From Methylobacterium soli (lineage in GTDB: Bacteria > Pseudomonadota > Alphaproteobacteria > Rhizobiales > Beijerinckiaceae), in assembly GCF_008806385.1 (NCBI RefSeq), contig NZ_VZZK01000006.1:167141-231140 (forward strand): a DNA stretch of 64,000 nucleotides. The letters are read 5' to 3'. A model generated the notes under the pieces. The model was not told where the DNA came from. It searched no databases and worked only from the letters and a program-made list of their open reading frames with translations. Positions 26,681 to 34,104 of this stretch are shown one piece after another. Position 1 is the first letter of the stretch. The number at the start of each line of letters is the position of its first letter. The position numbers were made by a program, and so were the translations under genes.

Positions 26681-27694
26681 ATGACGGGCAGGCACGCGAT
26701 CGTCGCGTCGATCGGCGCCCTGGCGGTGGCTCTCGCTCCGGCGGAATCCCGCGCGCAGACGCGCCCGGGCAGCGAGAGCGCGGCGATCAGGCCGGTGCGC
26801 GAGGAGGTTCCGATGTCCCGGGTCTCGTATCGGACGATCGAGGTCGATGGCCGAACCGTGTTCTACCGGGAGGCCGGCCCGCGCGACGCGCCGACGCTCC
26901 TCCTCCTGCACGGATTCCCCTCGTCCTCCCGCATGTACGAGCCGCTGCTGCGGGCAATGGCGGGCACGCACCACCTGATCGCGCCGGACTTCATCGGGTT
27001 CGGCCACAGTGATGCGCCCGATCCGAGATCGTTCGCCTACACGTTCGACCATCTCGCCGCGGTGATCGACGGCTTCACCGCCGCGCTCGGGCTGCGCCGC
27101 TACGCTCTTTATCTGCAGGATTACGGAGGGCCGGTGGGCTTCCGGCTGGCGGAGGCGCACCCGGAGCGCGTGCAGGCCCTCATCATCCAGAATGCCGTCG
27201 CGCACGAGGACGGGCTCGGGCCCCTCTGGGACAAGCGGCGCGCCTTCTGGGCCGACCGGAAGGCCCACGAGGCGGCCTTGCGGGAGAACTTCCTGTCGCT
27301 CGCGGCGACTCGGCAGCGCCACCTCGGCAGCGACCCCGACACCAGCGCCTACGACCCCGACCTCTGGACGGACGAGTTCGCCTTCCTCAGCCGGCCGGGC
27401 CAGGACGACATCCAGACCGAGCTCTTCTACGATTACCGGACCAATGTGGCGCGCTACCCGGCCTGGCAGGACTGGCTGCGCCGCCACAAGCCGCCGCTTC
27501 TCGTTCTGTGGGGACGCTACGATCCGTCCTTCCAGAGCGCCGAAGCCGAGGCCTACCGCCGCGACGTGCCCGATGCGGAGGTCCACCTGCTCGATGCCGG
27601 CCATTTCGCGCTCGACGTGAAGGCCGACGCGATCGCGGCCCTCGCGACCGATTTTTTGGCGCGCCGGGCCCGCGCCGGGCCGCCGCGGGAGTGA
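26681..27694 (+). CDS. alpha/beta hydrolase with Asp nucleophile and export signal
   Basis: 337-residue alpha/beta hydrolase. Residues 1-25 resemble a Sec signal (ending SRAQ). The oxyanion-hole motif HGFPSSSRMYEP is at about 77-88; the nucleophile elbow LQDYGGPVG has aspartate at 147, as in haloalkane dehalogenases and epoxide hydrolases; the acid is likely in WGRYDPSF and the base histidine in LDAGHFALD. A second ATG at residue 45 (26813) has an excellent GAGGAGG five bases upstream and would give a cytoplasmic 293-residue enzyme. Substrate unknown. Confidence 0.85.
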   Translation: MTGRHAIVASIGALAVALAPAESRAQTRPGSESAAIRPVREEVPMSRVSYRTIEVDGRTVFYREAGPRDAPTLLLLHGFPSSSRMYEPLLRAMAGTHHLIAPDFIGFGHSDAPDPRSFAYTFDHLAAVIDGFTAALGLRRYALYLQDYGGPVGFRLAEAHPERVQALIIQNAVAHEDGLGPLWDKRRAFWADRKAHEAALRENFLSLAATRQRHLGSDPDTSAYDPDLWTDEFAFLSRPGQDDIQTELFYDYRTNVARYPAWQDWLRRHKPPLLVLWGRYDPSFQSAEAEAYRRDVPDAEVHLLDAGHFALDVKADAIAALATDFLARRARAGPPRE

Positions 27695-27730
27695 CGGGCG
27701 GCGAAGGCCGGATGGCCCCGGCCGCCGCGT

Positions 27731-27784
27731 CGAGCCCCCGAGGCGCGCCTAGCCCCCGAAGCGCGTCTAGCCCCCGAACACCGA
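27731..27784. repeat. 18-bp tandem triplication at the Deg gene end
   Basis: Three 18-bp units start at 27731, 27749 and 27767 with core AGCCCCCGAA/G. The last unit carries the stop and final codons of the minus-strand protease; the middle unit repeats the Phe-Gly-Gly-stop string in the same frame, so a second TAG lies six codons beyond the true stop. Confidence 0.8.
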
Positions 27785-29227
27785 GGTCAGCACCTCGCCG
27801 CCGCGGTTGATCGAGACCTCCCACGAGTTCAGCGTGTTGCGGGTGACCCGATCGAGGTCCTTGGTGGTGCTGATCGGCACGCCGTTGATGGCCACGATGA
27901 GGTCGCCCTTCTGCAGGCCGGCGCGGTTGGCGATCGAGCCGTCATCGACCGCCTGCACGGCGACGCCCTCCGTGGGGAAATCGACCTGCATCTCCTCGGC
28001 GACCGCCGGGGAGGTGTTGATCAGGGTGGCGCCCAGGAAGGGCGAGCGGGTGCGCACCTTGAGGACGTCGCGCGGGCGCGTCTCCGGCGCGGGGCCGAGC
28101 TTGATCGCCACGGTGGAGCGGCCGGTGCCGCGCAGGATCCCGAACTTGGTCTGTCCGGAGATGCCCTTGAGGGCGAAGCGGTAGCCGAAGGCCTCCGGAT
28201 CGTCGACGCTCTGCCCGTCGACGCTGAGAATCAGGTCGCCGCGCTTCAGGCCCGCCTCCTCGGCCGGGCTCTTGGATTGCAGGCTCGCCACCAGCACCCC
28301 GGTCGGCCGGTCGAGACCCATGCTCTCGGCGATGTCGGGAGTGACGCTCTGCACGCGGGCGCCGAGCCAGGGGCGGCGCACCGTGGTGGCGCCGTTCTTG
28401 GCCGTCTCCACCACGGCCTTCACCATGCTGGCCGGGACCGCGAAGCCGATGCCGTGGCTGCCGCCCGATTGCGAGTAGATCGCCGTGTTGATGCCGACGA
28501 GCTGGCCCTGGAGGTCGACCAGCGCGCCACCGGAATTGCCTGGGTTGATGGCCGCATCGGTCTGGATGAAGAACTGGTAATCCGACGAGCCGACCTGCGT
28601 GCGCGCCAGCGCCGAGACGATGCCCTGCGTCACCGTCTGCCCGACCCCGAAGGGGTTGCCGATCGCCATCACGAAGTCGCCGACCTCGAGATGGTCGGAA
28701 TCGCCGAAGGGCATCGGCACGATGCCCGCCGGGCTCTTGATCTTGATCACCGCGAGGTCGGTGCGCGGATCGCGCAGGACGATGCTGGCCTCGAACTCGC
28801 GCCGGTCGGCGAGGGCCACCCGAACCTCGTTCATGTTGTCGATGACGTGGTTGTTGGTGATGACGAGGCCGCTCTCGTCGACGATGACGCCGGATCCCAG
28901 GGATTTCTGGGCCCGCTCGCCCGGCATGCTGCCGGGGCTGCCGCGCCCGCGCCCGTCCTCCCCGAAGAAGCGGCGCATGAACTCCTCCATGGCGCTGGCC
29001 CGGGCGCCCGAGCGCTTCTCCACATGTGAGGCGTAGACGTTGACCACGGAGGGCGCGGCCCGCTTCACCACGGGCGCGAAGGAGAGCTGCACCTCGCTCC
29101 GGCCCTGCGGCACCGCCCGGGAGGGCGCGGCATCGGGCGATTTCATCATCTGGGCCGGCGCGGGGGCGGCGGCGAGGAGAAACGCGGCCGCGGCGCTCAG
29201 GGCGAGCGGGAAGGGCGATCGTGGCAT
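27767..29227 (-). CDS. Do-family periplasmic serine protease
   Basis: 486-residue DegP/DegQ-type protease. Signal peptide at about residues 1-26, trypsin-like domain with triad His127 (NNHVID), Asp157 (RTDLAV) and Ser232 (NPGNSGG), then two PDZ domains at about 275-370 and 380-475. It degrades or refolds damaged periplasmic proteins. The chain ends TSVFGG, within a triplicated 18-bp sequence. Transcribed alone, convergent with the alpha/beta hydrolase. Confidence 0.95.
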   Translation of the reverse strand: MPRSPFPLALSAAAAFLLAAAPAPAQMMKSPDAAPSRAVPQGRSEVQLSFAPVVKRAAPSVVNVYASHVEKRSGARASAMEEFMRRFFGEDGRGRGSPGSMPGERAQKSLGSGVIVDESGLVITNNHVIDNMNEVRVALADRREFEASIVLRDPRTDLAVIKIKSPAGIVPMPFGDSDHLEVGDFVMAIGNPFGVGQTVTQGIVSALARTQVGSSDYQFFIQTDAAINPGNSGGALVDLQGQLVGINTAIYSQSGGSHGIGFAVPASMVKAVVETAKNGATTVRRPWLGARVQSVTPDIAESMGLDRPTGVLVASLQSKSPAEEAGLKRGDLILSVDGQSVDDPEAFGYRFALKGISGQTKFGILRGTGRSTVAIKLGPAPETRPRDVLKVRTRSPFLGATLINTSPAVAEEMQVDFPTEGVAVQAVDDGSIANRAGLQKGDLIVAINGVPISTTKDLDRVTRNTLNSWEVSINRGGEVLTSVFGG

Positions 29228-29386
29228 TCAGGGCTCCCGGACAATCAATCTCGCCCGGGCTCGGCTCGTCCGGCCGCGCGGGGCGGCCGGGGCCCAAGCG
29301 CCGGACTGTCCGGCGCTATCTAGCGCCGCAAAATGCGGCGCGCGAGAGTCCAAGGGCCGAAGAGATGCCGGCGCGGTGGCGCCGGC

Positions 29387-30187
29387 TCAGTGGCGCCGGA
29401 TCTCGACGACGTGGCTCGCCTTGCGGGCGAGATCGTTCCAGCAAGTCAGGGAGGCATCGGCCGCGCGCTGCATCTCGCCGACCTGCAGGCGAAACAGGTC
29501 GGCCGGCGACTTGGCGGTCGAGAGAGCCTGGATATGGGCAAGCGCCGCCGCGCTCTCGTTGCGCAGGAAAGCGAACAGCGTCGCGTTGATGCCGCCGATG
29601 TCGAGGGGCTGCGCCTTCAGGCCGACGCTCAGCCGCTGGAAGCCGGAGGTTGCGGCGCGAACGGTCTCGGATGCGGCCGCCAAGGGAGCCGAGACGGGGG
29701 CCGAGACGGGAGCCTCGGCGGAAGCCGGGAGGGCGGGCTCGGGTTCCGGCTCGGGCGCGGATTCGGGCACCGACTCAGGCTCCTGGCCTGCGGCCTCGAC
29801 CGGCTCCGCTGCGGAGATCGCGGCAGGTTCGGGCTCGACGACGGGCTCCGGCTCGGAGACCGGGGCCTCGGATGCGGCGTCGAGGGCGGCCGGCTCGGGC
29901 TCGGCGGCGGCCTCGGAGACGGCCTCGGGCGCCGGCTCGGATTCAGGCTCCGGCGGTTGGGGATGGGTCTCGAGCGCGTCCGGGGACACGCTCTCGAGAA
30001 GCTGCTCGTGCAGCGAATCCTGCGGGTGCGCGGGGACGATCGGCAGCGACGGCGCGCCGGTCTCGGGGGCGGCGTCGGCGATCGGCGCGTCCGTTTGCGC
30101 CTCGGGGGCCGCCAGGACGCTCTGTGGGCCCTTCGGCGCGCCGCGCTGTCCGCTCCGGCTGGTCCGCGATGTCCGACCCTTCACCAT
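29387..30187 (-). CDS. phasin-domain protein with acidic Pro-rich N-terminus
   Basis: 266-residue protein. Residues 1-20 are basic, residues 25-165 are low-complexity Glu/Pro/Ala-rich (EPEPEPEP-type runs), and residues 170-266 form a helical phasin-like domain (FQRLSVGLKAQPLDIGG, AALAHIQALSTAKSPADLFRLQVGEMQRAADA). The pattern LxxAKSPxDLFxLQxxFxxxx is typical of granule-bound phasins. It lies 104 bp downstream of a second, short phasin gene on the same strand. The acidic region could be a flexible spacer on the PHA granule surface. Confidence 0.75.
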   Translation of the reverse strand: MVKGRTSRTSRSGQRGAPKGPQSVLAAPEAQTDAPIADAAPETGAPSLPIVPAHPQDSLHEQLLESVSPDALETHPQPPEPESEPAPEAVSEAAAEPEPAALDAASEAPVSEPEPVVEPEPAAISAAEPVEAAGQEPESVPESAPEPEPEPALPASAEAPVSAPVSAPLAAASETVRAATSGFQRLSVGLKAQPLDIGGINATLFAFLRNESAAALAHIQALSTAKSPADLFRLQVGEMQRAADASLTCWNDLARKASHVVEIRRH

Positions 30188-30291
30188 CGATACGATCTCC
30201 TCACACGCCTCAATCGGGCCGCCCGCGCCGGTCTTCGTCCCGGCGGGAGGCCCTTGGGTCAGGCCCGCCGCGTGGGCGGGCCGCGCCGGGT

Positions 30292-30645
30292 TCAGCGCGT
30301 CGCGTTCTGCGCGATGCTGCCGAGCTCCTTGGCCTGGGCCTGGATCGCGGCGAGCTGGCTGCGCAGGAACTCGCTCTGCAGCTCGAAGGCCTCGCGGAGG
30401 TCCTTGGTGCGCACGAGCTTCTGGGCGAAGTCGAAGGTGGCGTTGGCGTTGGTCTGGGCGTGGTCGAAGCCCTTCACGACCGCGGCCTGCAGGTTCGATT
30501 GGAACGTCTGCCCGGTGGTCTGCGCCTGCTCGGCGGCCTTGAGGGCGTTGCTCATCAGCGTGCCGACGGCGTTGCGGGCCTGGTCGACGCTCTTCTCGGC
30601 AAAGTCGCGCATCTCGGTCGGGATCTCGAAGGTCTGGGTGGTCAT
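30292..30645 (-). CDS. phasin
   Basis: 117-residue all-helical phasin that coats polyhydroxyalkanoate granules. Features are MRDFAEKSVDQARNAVGTL at the N-terminus and the hallmark FAQKLVRTKDLREAFELQSEFLRSQL. No signal or membrane segment. The ATG at 30645 has GAGGAGA upstream. A perfect 17-bp palindrome lies about 65 bp upstream of the start and may be its operator. Confidence 0.9.
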   Translation of the reverse strand: MTTQTFEIPTEMRDFAEKSVDQARNAVGTLMSNALKAAEQAQTTGQTFQSNLQAAVVKGFDHAQTNANATFDFAQKLVRTKDLREAFELQSEFLRSQLAAIQAQAKELGSIAQNATR

Positions 30646-30709
30646 GTCGTCTCCTCGAAACGTCTTACGTCGGGCGCGGCACGTCCGGCCGCGGGCAACG
30701 GGTGGACTT

Positions 30710-30726
30710 ATGTTGCAATGCAACAT
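30710..30726. promoter_or_regulatory. palindromic operator candidate upstream of phasin
   Basis: ATGTTGCA-A-TGCAACAT is a perfect inverted repeat around one central base, centred 73 bp upstream of the phasin start. TGC/GCA inverted repeats are recognised by PhaR-type repressors of PHA genes in other Alphaproteobacteria; assignment to PhaR is inferred. A partial match (ATGTTGCA-T-TGCA) occurs at 31014-31026. Confidence 0.6.
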
Positions 30727-30947
30727 GGAAGTCAAGGCGAAATGACGCGGCCCGGAACAAAGCTCCAACGGGCCCGAAACGCAGCTGAACTGGCATCACA
30801 TCAGGCCGAACCAGCCTAAGGCATTCCACCCGCAGACGTCAATTTCACGATAGTTTTCCTGAGAATGGGTCCAACCTCTGCCCAAACTTCGATTGATCCC
30901 AGTCTGAGGCCGCCAGTCCAGCACCGTACGGACCGATGCCTGCGTTC

Positions 30948-32240
30948 CTAAAGCTTAGCCGGAAGCGGATCAGAGACTTCGATCCGCGAATCGGTACGGT
31001 CCGGTACGCCGGAATGTTGCATTGCACACGAACGATTGTGCACGATTTGCTCGTACAAGCGTGAGAGATCGCGCGCATGGGCCTGCAACGTCATCGGCTC
31101 CGCCCAGTAGGCCGCGTGGGCGGCGCGGCCCATCGCGGCGGCGCGCGCGGAATCCGCGAGGGCCCCGAAGGCCTCAGTGAGTTCGGCCGCGCGCGGGGGA
31201 ACCACGAAGCCGGTCTCCCCGTCGCGGACCTTCTCGGCGGCCCCGGACCGGTCCGAGGCGACGACCGGGATGCCGGCCGCGAGCGCCTCGTAGACGGTGA
31301 GCGGGCCGGTCTCGTACCAGCGCGAAGGCGCGGCGAGTGCCCGCGCGCGCCGCCGCAGGATGGACTGGACCGCCTCGGGGCTCTGCCAGCCCAGGAGCTC
31401 GATGCCAGGGCGCTGGCGCAGCGCGTCGCTGAGCGGCCCGGTGCCGATGAACAGAGCGGGCAGCCCGGCCGCCCGCGCCGCCTCCGCGACGAGGTCGGCG
31501 CCCTTCTCGCGGGTGAGGCGCCCGACATACACGATGGCATCGCCCTCCCCCGGGGCGGCGGGCCCGCGCTCGGCGACCCGGACCGGGTTGTCGACGCGGT
31601 GATGCGTGAGGGCGTAGCGCCCGAGCATGCCCCCCATCCGGGCCCGGCTGGCGTCGCAGACATGGACGACGTGCAGCGCGGATTGCCCGATCGCCTGGCG
31701 CAGGGCCGCAGTTCGGGCGACGCGCACCATCTTGTGAAGGCGGCTGCGCGAATCGCAGGGCGCGACGAGGCAGGCCGCCGACATCGGCCGCAGGCCGCAG
31801 GGCTCGCCCGTATCGAACCGGTAGGCGACGCCGTTCGGGCAGGCCAGGAAGTAATCGTGCAGCGTCAGCAGCACCGGCACGCCGGTCCCGAACAGGACCG
31901 GGAAGATGCTCGGCGACAGGCTGCGGGTCCATTGGTGCAGGTGGATGCAGTCGGGCCGGTGCGGCAGGGCCGCGAGGGCGCCGGCGAGGCGGTGCGCCGC
32001 CTCGCTGCTCCAGATCCCGGAGAGCGCCGCCGCCACGGCCGGGCGGCTCCAGGCATCGGCGAGGCCGAGATCGATCCGGGTGAGGCGCGGATGCTCCAGG
32101 AGCGGGTCGGCCTCGCCGGTCACCGCCTGGATGTAGGTGACCGCGTGGCCGGCCTCGGCGAGGCCGCGGGCGGATTCCAGCGCGACCTTCTCGGCGCCGC
32201 CGCTCGGCACCGCGAACTCCGCCAGGATGACGATGTGCAT
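30948..32240 (-). CDS. family 4-type glycosyltransferase
   Basis: 430-residue GT-B glycosyltransferase. The N-terminal Rossmann domain starts MHIVILAEFAVPSGGAEKVALE; LHDYFLACPNG is shared with the divergent neighbour; the C-terminal donor domain has YVGRLTREKGADL, GTGPL, PSRWYETGPLTVYEALAAGIPVVASD with the E-x7-E-type motif. It probably adds a sugar to an exopolysaccharide or lipid-linked glycan. The ATG at 32240 aligns with the start of the paralogue at 32442. The last 30 residues are unlike the paralogue and cover the second palindrome-like site. Confidence 0.88.
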   Translation of the reverse strand: MHIVILAEFAVPSGGAEKVALESARGLAEAGHAVTYIQAVTGEADPLLEHPRLTRIDLGLADAWSRPAVAAALSGIWSSEAAHRLAGALAALPHRPDCIHLHQWTRSLSPSIFPVLFGTGVPVLLTLHDYFLACPNGVAYRFDTGEPCGLRPMSAACLVAPCDSRSRLHKMVRVARTAALRQAIGQSALHVVHVCDASRARMGGMLGRYALTHHRVDNPVRVAERGPAAPGEGDAIVYVGRLTREKGADLVAEAARAAGLPALFIGTGPLSDALRQRPGIELLGWQSPEAVQSILRRRARALAAPSRWYETGPLTVYEALAAGIPVVASDRSGAAEKVRDGETGFVVPPRAAELTEAFGALADSARAAAMGRAAHAAYWAEPMTLQAHARDLSRLYEQIVHNRSCAMQHSGVPDRTDSRIEVSDPLPAKL

Positions 32241-32441
32241 GGCGCCCCCGCGCGCGGCCTGTCGGCCCCGGTCAGCCCGCTCGCCAGGTCCAGGCCTCCA
32301 CGACATCCGCAGGGCGAGGGGCAGCATCCGGAGGTTTACGGGCAATCAACTGCCGTCCGGTAAACATCCGCGACGACGCCGGGCGGACGCGTGAGGTTTT
32401 GAGCGCGCGAGGATTGGGCGGTGAGGGCAGGACGTTTCGAA

Positions 32442-33713
32442 ATGCATGTCTTCATCGTCACCGATCACGCCTTCATCAATGGCGGCCAGGCCAAGGTCGC
32501 CCTCGATTCTGCCCTCGGGCTCGCCGGGCGCGGGCATCGGGTCACGGTCTTCGCCGCGGTTGGCCCGGCCGATCCGCGCCTCGCGGCGGCGGGGATCCGG
32601 GTCGTCTGCCTGAACCAGGACGACGTCACCACGGCGCGCAGCAAGCTCGCCTTCGCGGTGCAGGCGATCTGGAACCGGGCCGCCGCCGAGGCGCTGGCAA
32701 GGGAACTCGCGCGCCTCGACCCAATGGAGGCGATCGTCCATGTCCACGCCTTCGCCAAGGCCCTCTCGCCCGCGATCGGCCGGGCCCTGCGGGGCTCGCG
32801 CCTCGCCTGCCTCTACACCATGCACGAGTTCTTTCTCGTCTGCCCCAATGGCGGGTTCTACGAGTATCCGGCCGCGCGCATCTGCCACCGCACCCCGATG
32901 TCGGCCGCCTGCCTGACCACGCATTGCGACGCGCAATCCTATCCGCGCAAGCTCGCGCGGGTGGTGCGCCACGCCGCCCTCGACCACGTCGCCCGCCTGC
33001 CCGACCTGTTCCGGCACGTGATCACGATCAGCGACCTGCAGGAGCGCGTGGTCGCCCCGCTTCTTCCGGCCGGCACGCAGTTCCACAGGGTCGACAACCC
33101 GATCGCCGTCGACGAGGCGCCGCCGCGCGCGGGCGCGCCGGGGGATTTCCTGTTCGTCGGCCGCATCTCCACCGAGAAGGGCGCCCCGATCTTCGCCGAG
33201 GCCGCGCGGCGCGCCAACATCCGCCCGGTCTTCGTCGGCGACGGTGAGCGGGCCGCGGATCTGCGCGCGCGCTATCCCGAGGCCCTGATGCTGGGCTGGC
33301 GCGATCCCGCCGGGGTGCAGGCGCTGATGCGCCAGGCCCGCGCCCTCGTGTTCCCGAGCGTCTGGTACGAGGGCCAGCCGCTCACCGTCTACGAGGCCCT
33401 GGCCTGCGGCACGCCCGTGATCGTCAGCGATGCCTGCGCGGGCCGCGAGGCCGTGGAGGACGGCGAGACCGGCTTCTGGTTCCGCTCGGGCGATCCGGAC
33501 GCGCTCGCGGCGCATCTGCGCCGGCTGCAGGACGACGCCACCGCCGACCGCATGGGACGCGCCGCCCATGCCCGCTACTGGGCCGCCCCCTTGAGCCGCG
33601 ACGCCCATCTCGACCGGCTCACCGGCGTCTACGAGACGGTGATGCGCGAGGCCGCCCTCGGGCGCAGCCGGACCGGCGCGGCCAGCCGCCCCCGCGCCGT
33701 CGCCCCCGCCTGA
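32442..33713 (+). CDS. family 4-type glycosyltransferase, paralogue
   Basis: 423-residue GT-B glycosyltransferase paralogous to the divergent gene at 30948. Shared blocks include MHEFFLVCPNGGF, MSAACL, HRVDNPI, FVGRISTEKGAP, PSVWYEGQPLTVYEALACGTPVIVSD and AAHARYWAAPL. The ATG at 32442 is preferred over a GTG 21 bp earlier because it aligns with the paralogue. The pair shares a 201-bp upstream region and probably acts on one glycan; the acceptor is unknown and no polymerase or flippase is nearby. Confidence 0.88.
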   Translation: MHVFIVTDHAFINGGQAKVALDSALGLAGRGHRVTVFAAVGPADPRLAAAGIRVVCLNQDDVTTARSKLAFAVQAIWNRAAAEALARELARLDPMEAIVHVHAFAKALSPAIGRALRGSRLACLYTMHEFFLVCPNGGFYEYPAARICHRTPMSAACLTTHCDAQSYPRKLARVVRHAALDHVARLPDLFRHVITISDLQERVVAPLLPAGTQFHRVDNPIAVDEAPPRAGAPGDFLFVGRISTEKGAPIFAEAARRANIRPVFVGDGERAADLRARYPEALMLGWRDPAGVQALMRQARALVFPSVWYEGQPLTVYEALACGTPVIVSDACAGREAVEDGETGFWFRSGDPDALAAHLRRLQDDATADRMGRAAHARYWAAPLSRDAHLDRLTGVYETVMREAALGRSRTGAASRPRAVAPA

Positions 33714-33816
33714 TCCTCCTGGCCACCGCCCCGCGCGACGGAAACACCGGCAGCCCGCTCGCGTTGAGGGGGATCGGCACCGCGACAGAGTGCCCCCGTC
33801 ACAGCAGGAGGGCCAG

Positions 33817-34002
33817 ATGGCCGACGACGCCAAGACGAATCCGAAGAACGCGACCAAGCCCGGCTTTCAGCAGGACAGCGCCGCGCCGGGCGACGGGCAG
33901 AACCCCGAGAACTCGCAGAGCAAGCTGAAGGAGCGGCTCGACGAGGCCCTGGAGGAGACCTTCCCGTCGAGCGACCCGGTCTCGGTCAAGATCACCAAAT
34001 AG
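33817..34002 (+). CDS. small conserved protein with EETFPSSDPVS motif
   Basis: 61-residue acidic soluble protein. Its C-terminus LDEALEETFPSSDPVSVKITK is a motif I recognise from many short alphaproteobacterial proteins of unknown function. The ATG at 33817 has AGGAGG six bases upstream. The N-terminal half is polar and probably disordered. Two strong hairpins follow. Confidence 0.75.
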   Translation: MADDAKTNPKNATKPGFQQDSAAPGDGQNPENSQSKLKERLDEALEETFPSSDPVSVKITK

Positions 34003-34030
34003 CCCGCGGGCGCCCGGTCCGGACGAGACA

Positions 34031-34060
34031 GGCCGGGATGCCCCGACGGGCATCCCGGCC
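34031..34060. terminator. strong hairpin between convergent genes
   Basis: Perfect 13-bp arms GGCCGGGATGCCC (34031-34043) and GGGCATCCCGGCC (34048-34060) with a four-base loop. No T tract follows, so it may act as an mRNA 3' stabiliser or a rho-assisted terminator. Confidence 0.55.
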
Positions 34061-34072
34061 CTCGCGGTTCCG

Positions 34073-34098
34073 GGCGCCGGCTCCTAAAAGCCGGCGCC
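34073..34098. terminator. second hairpin between convergent genes
   Basis: Perfect 10-bp arms GGCGCCGGCT and AGCCGGCGCC flank the loop CCTAAA, just before the mcd stop at 34105. No T tract on either strand. Confidence 0.5.
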
Positions 34099-34104
34099 GC
34101 GGCC

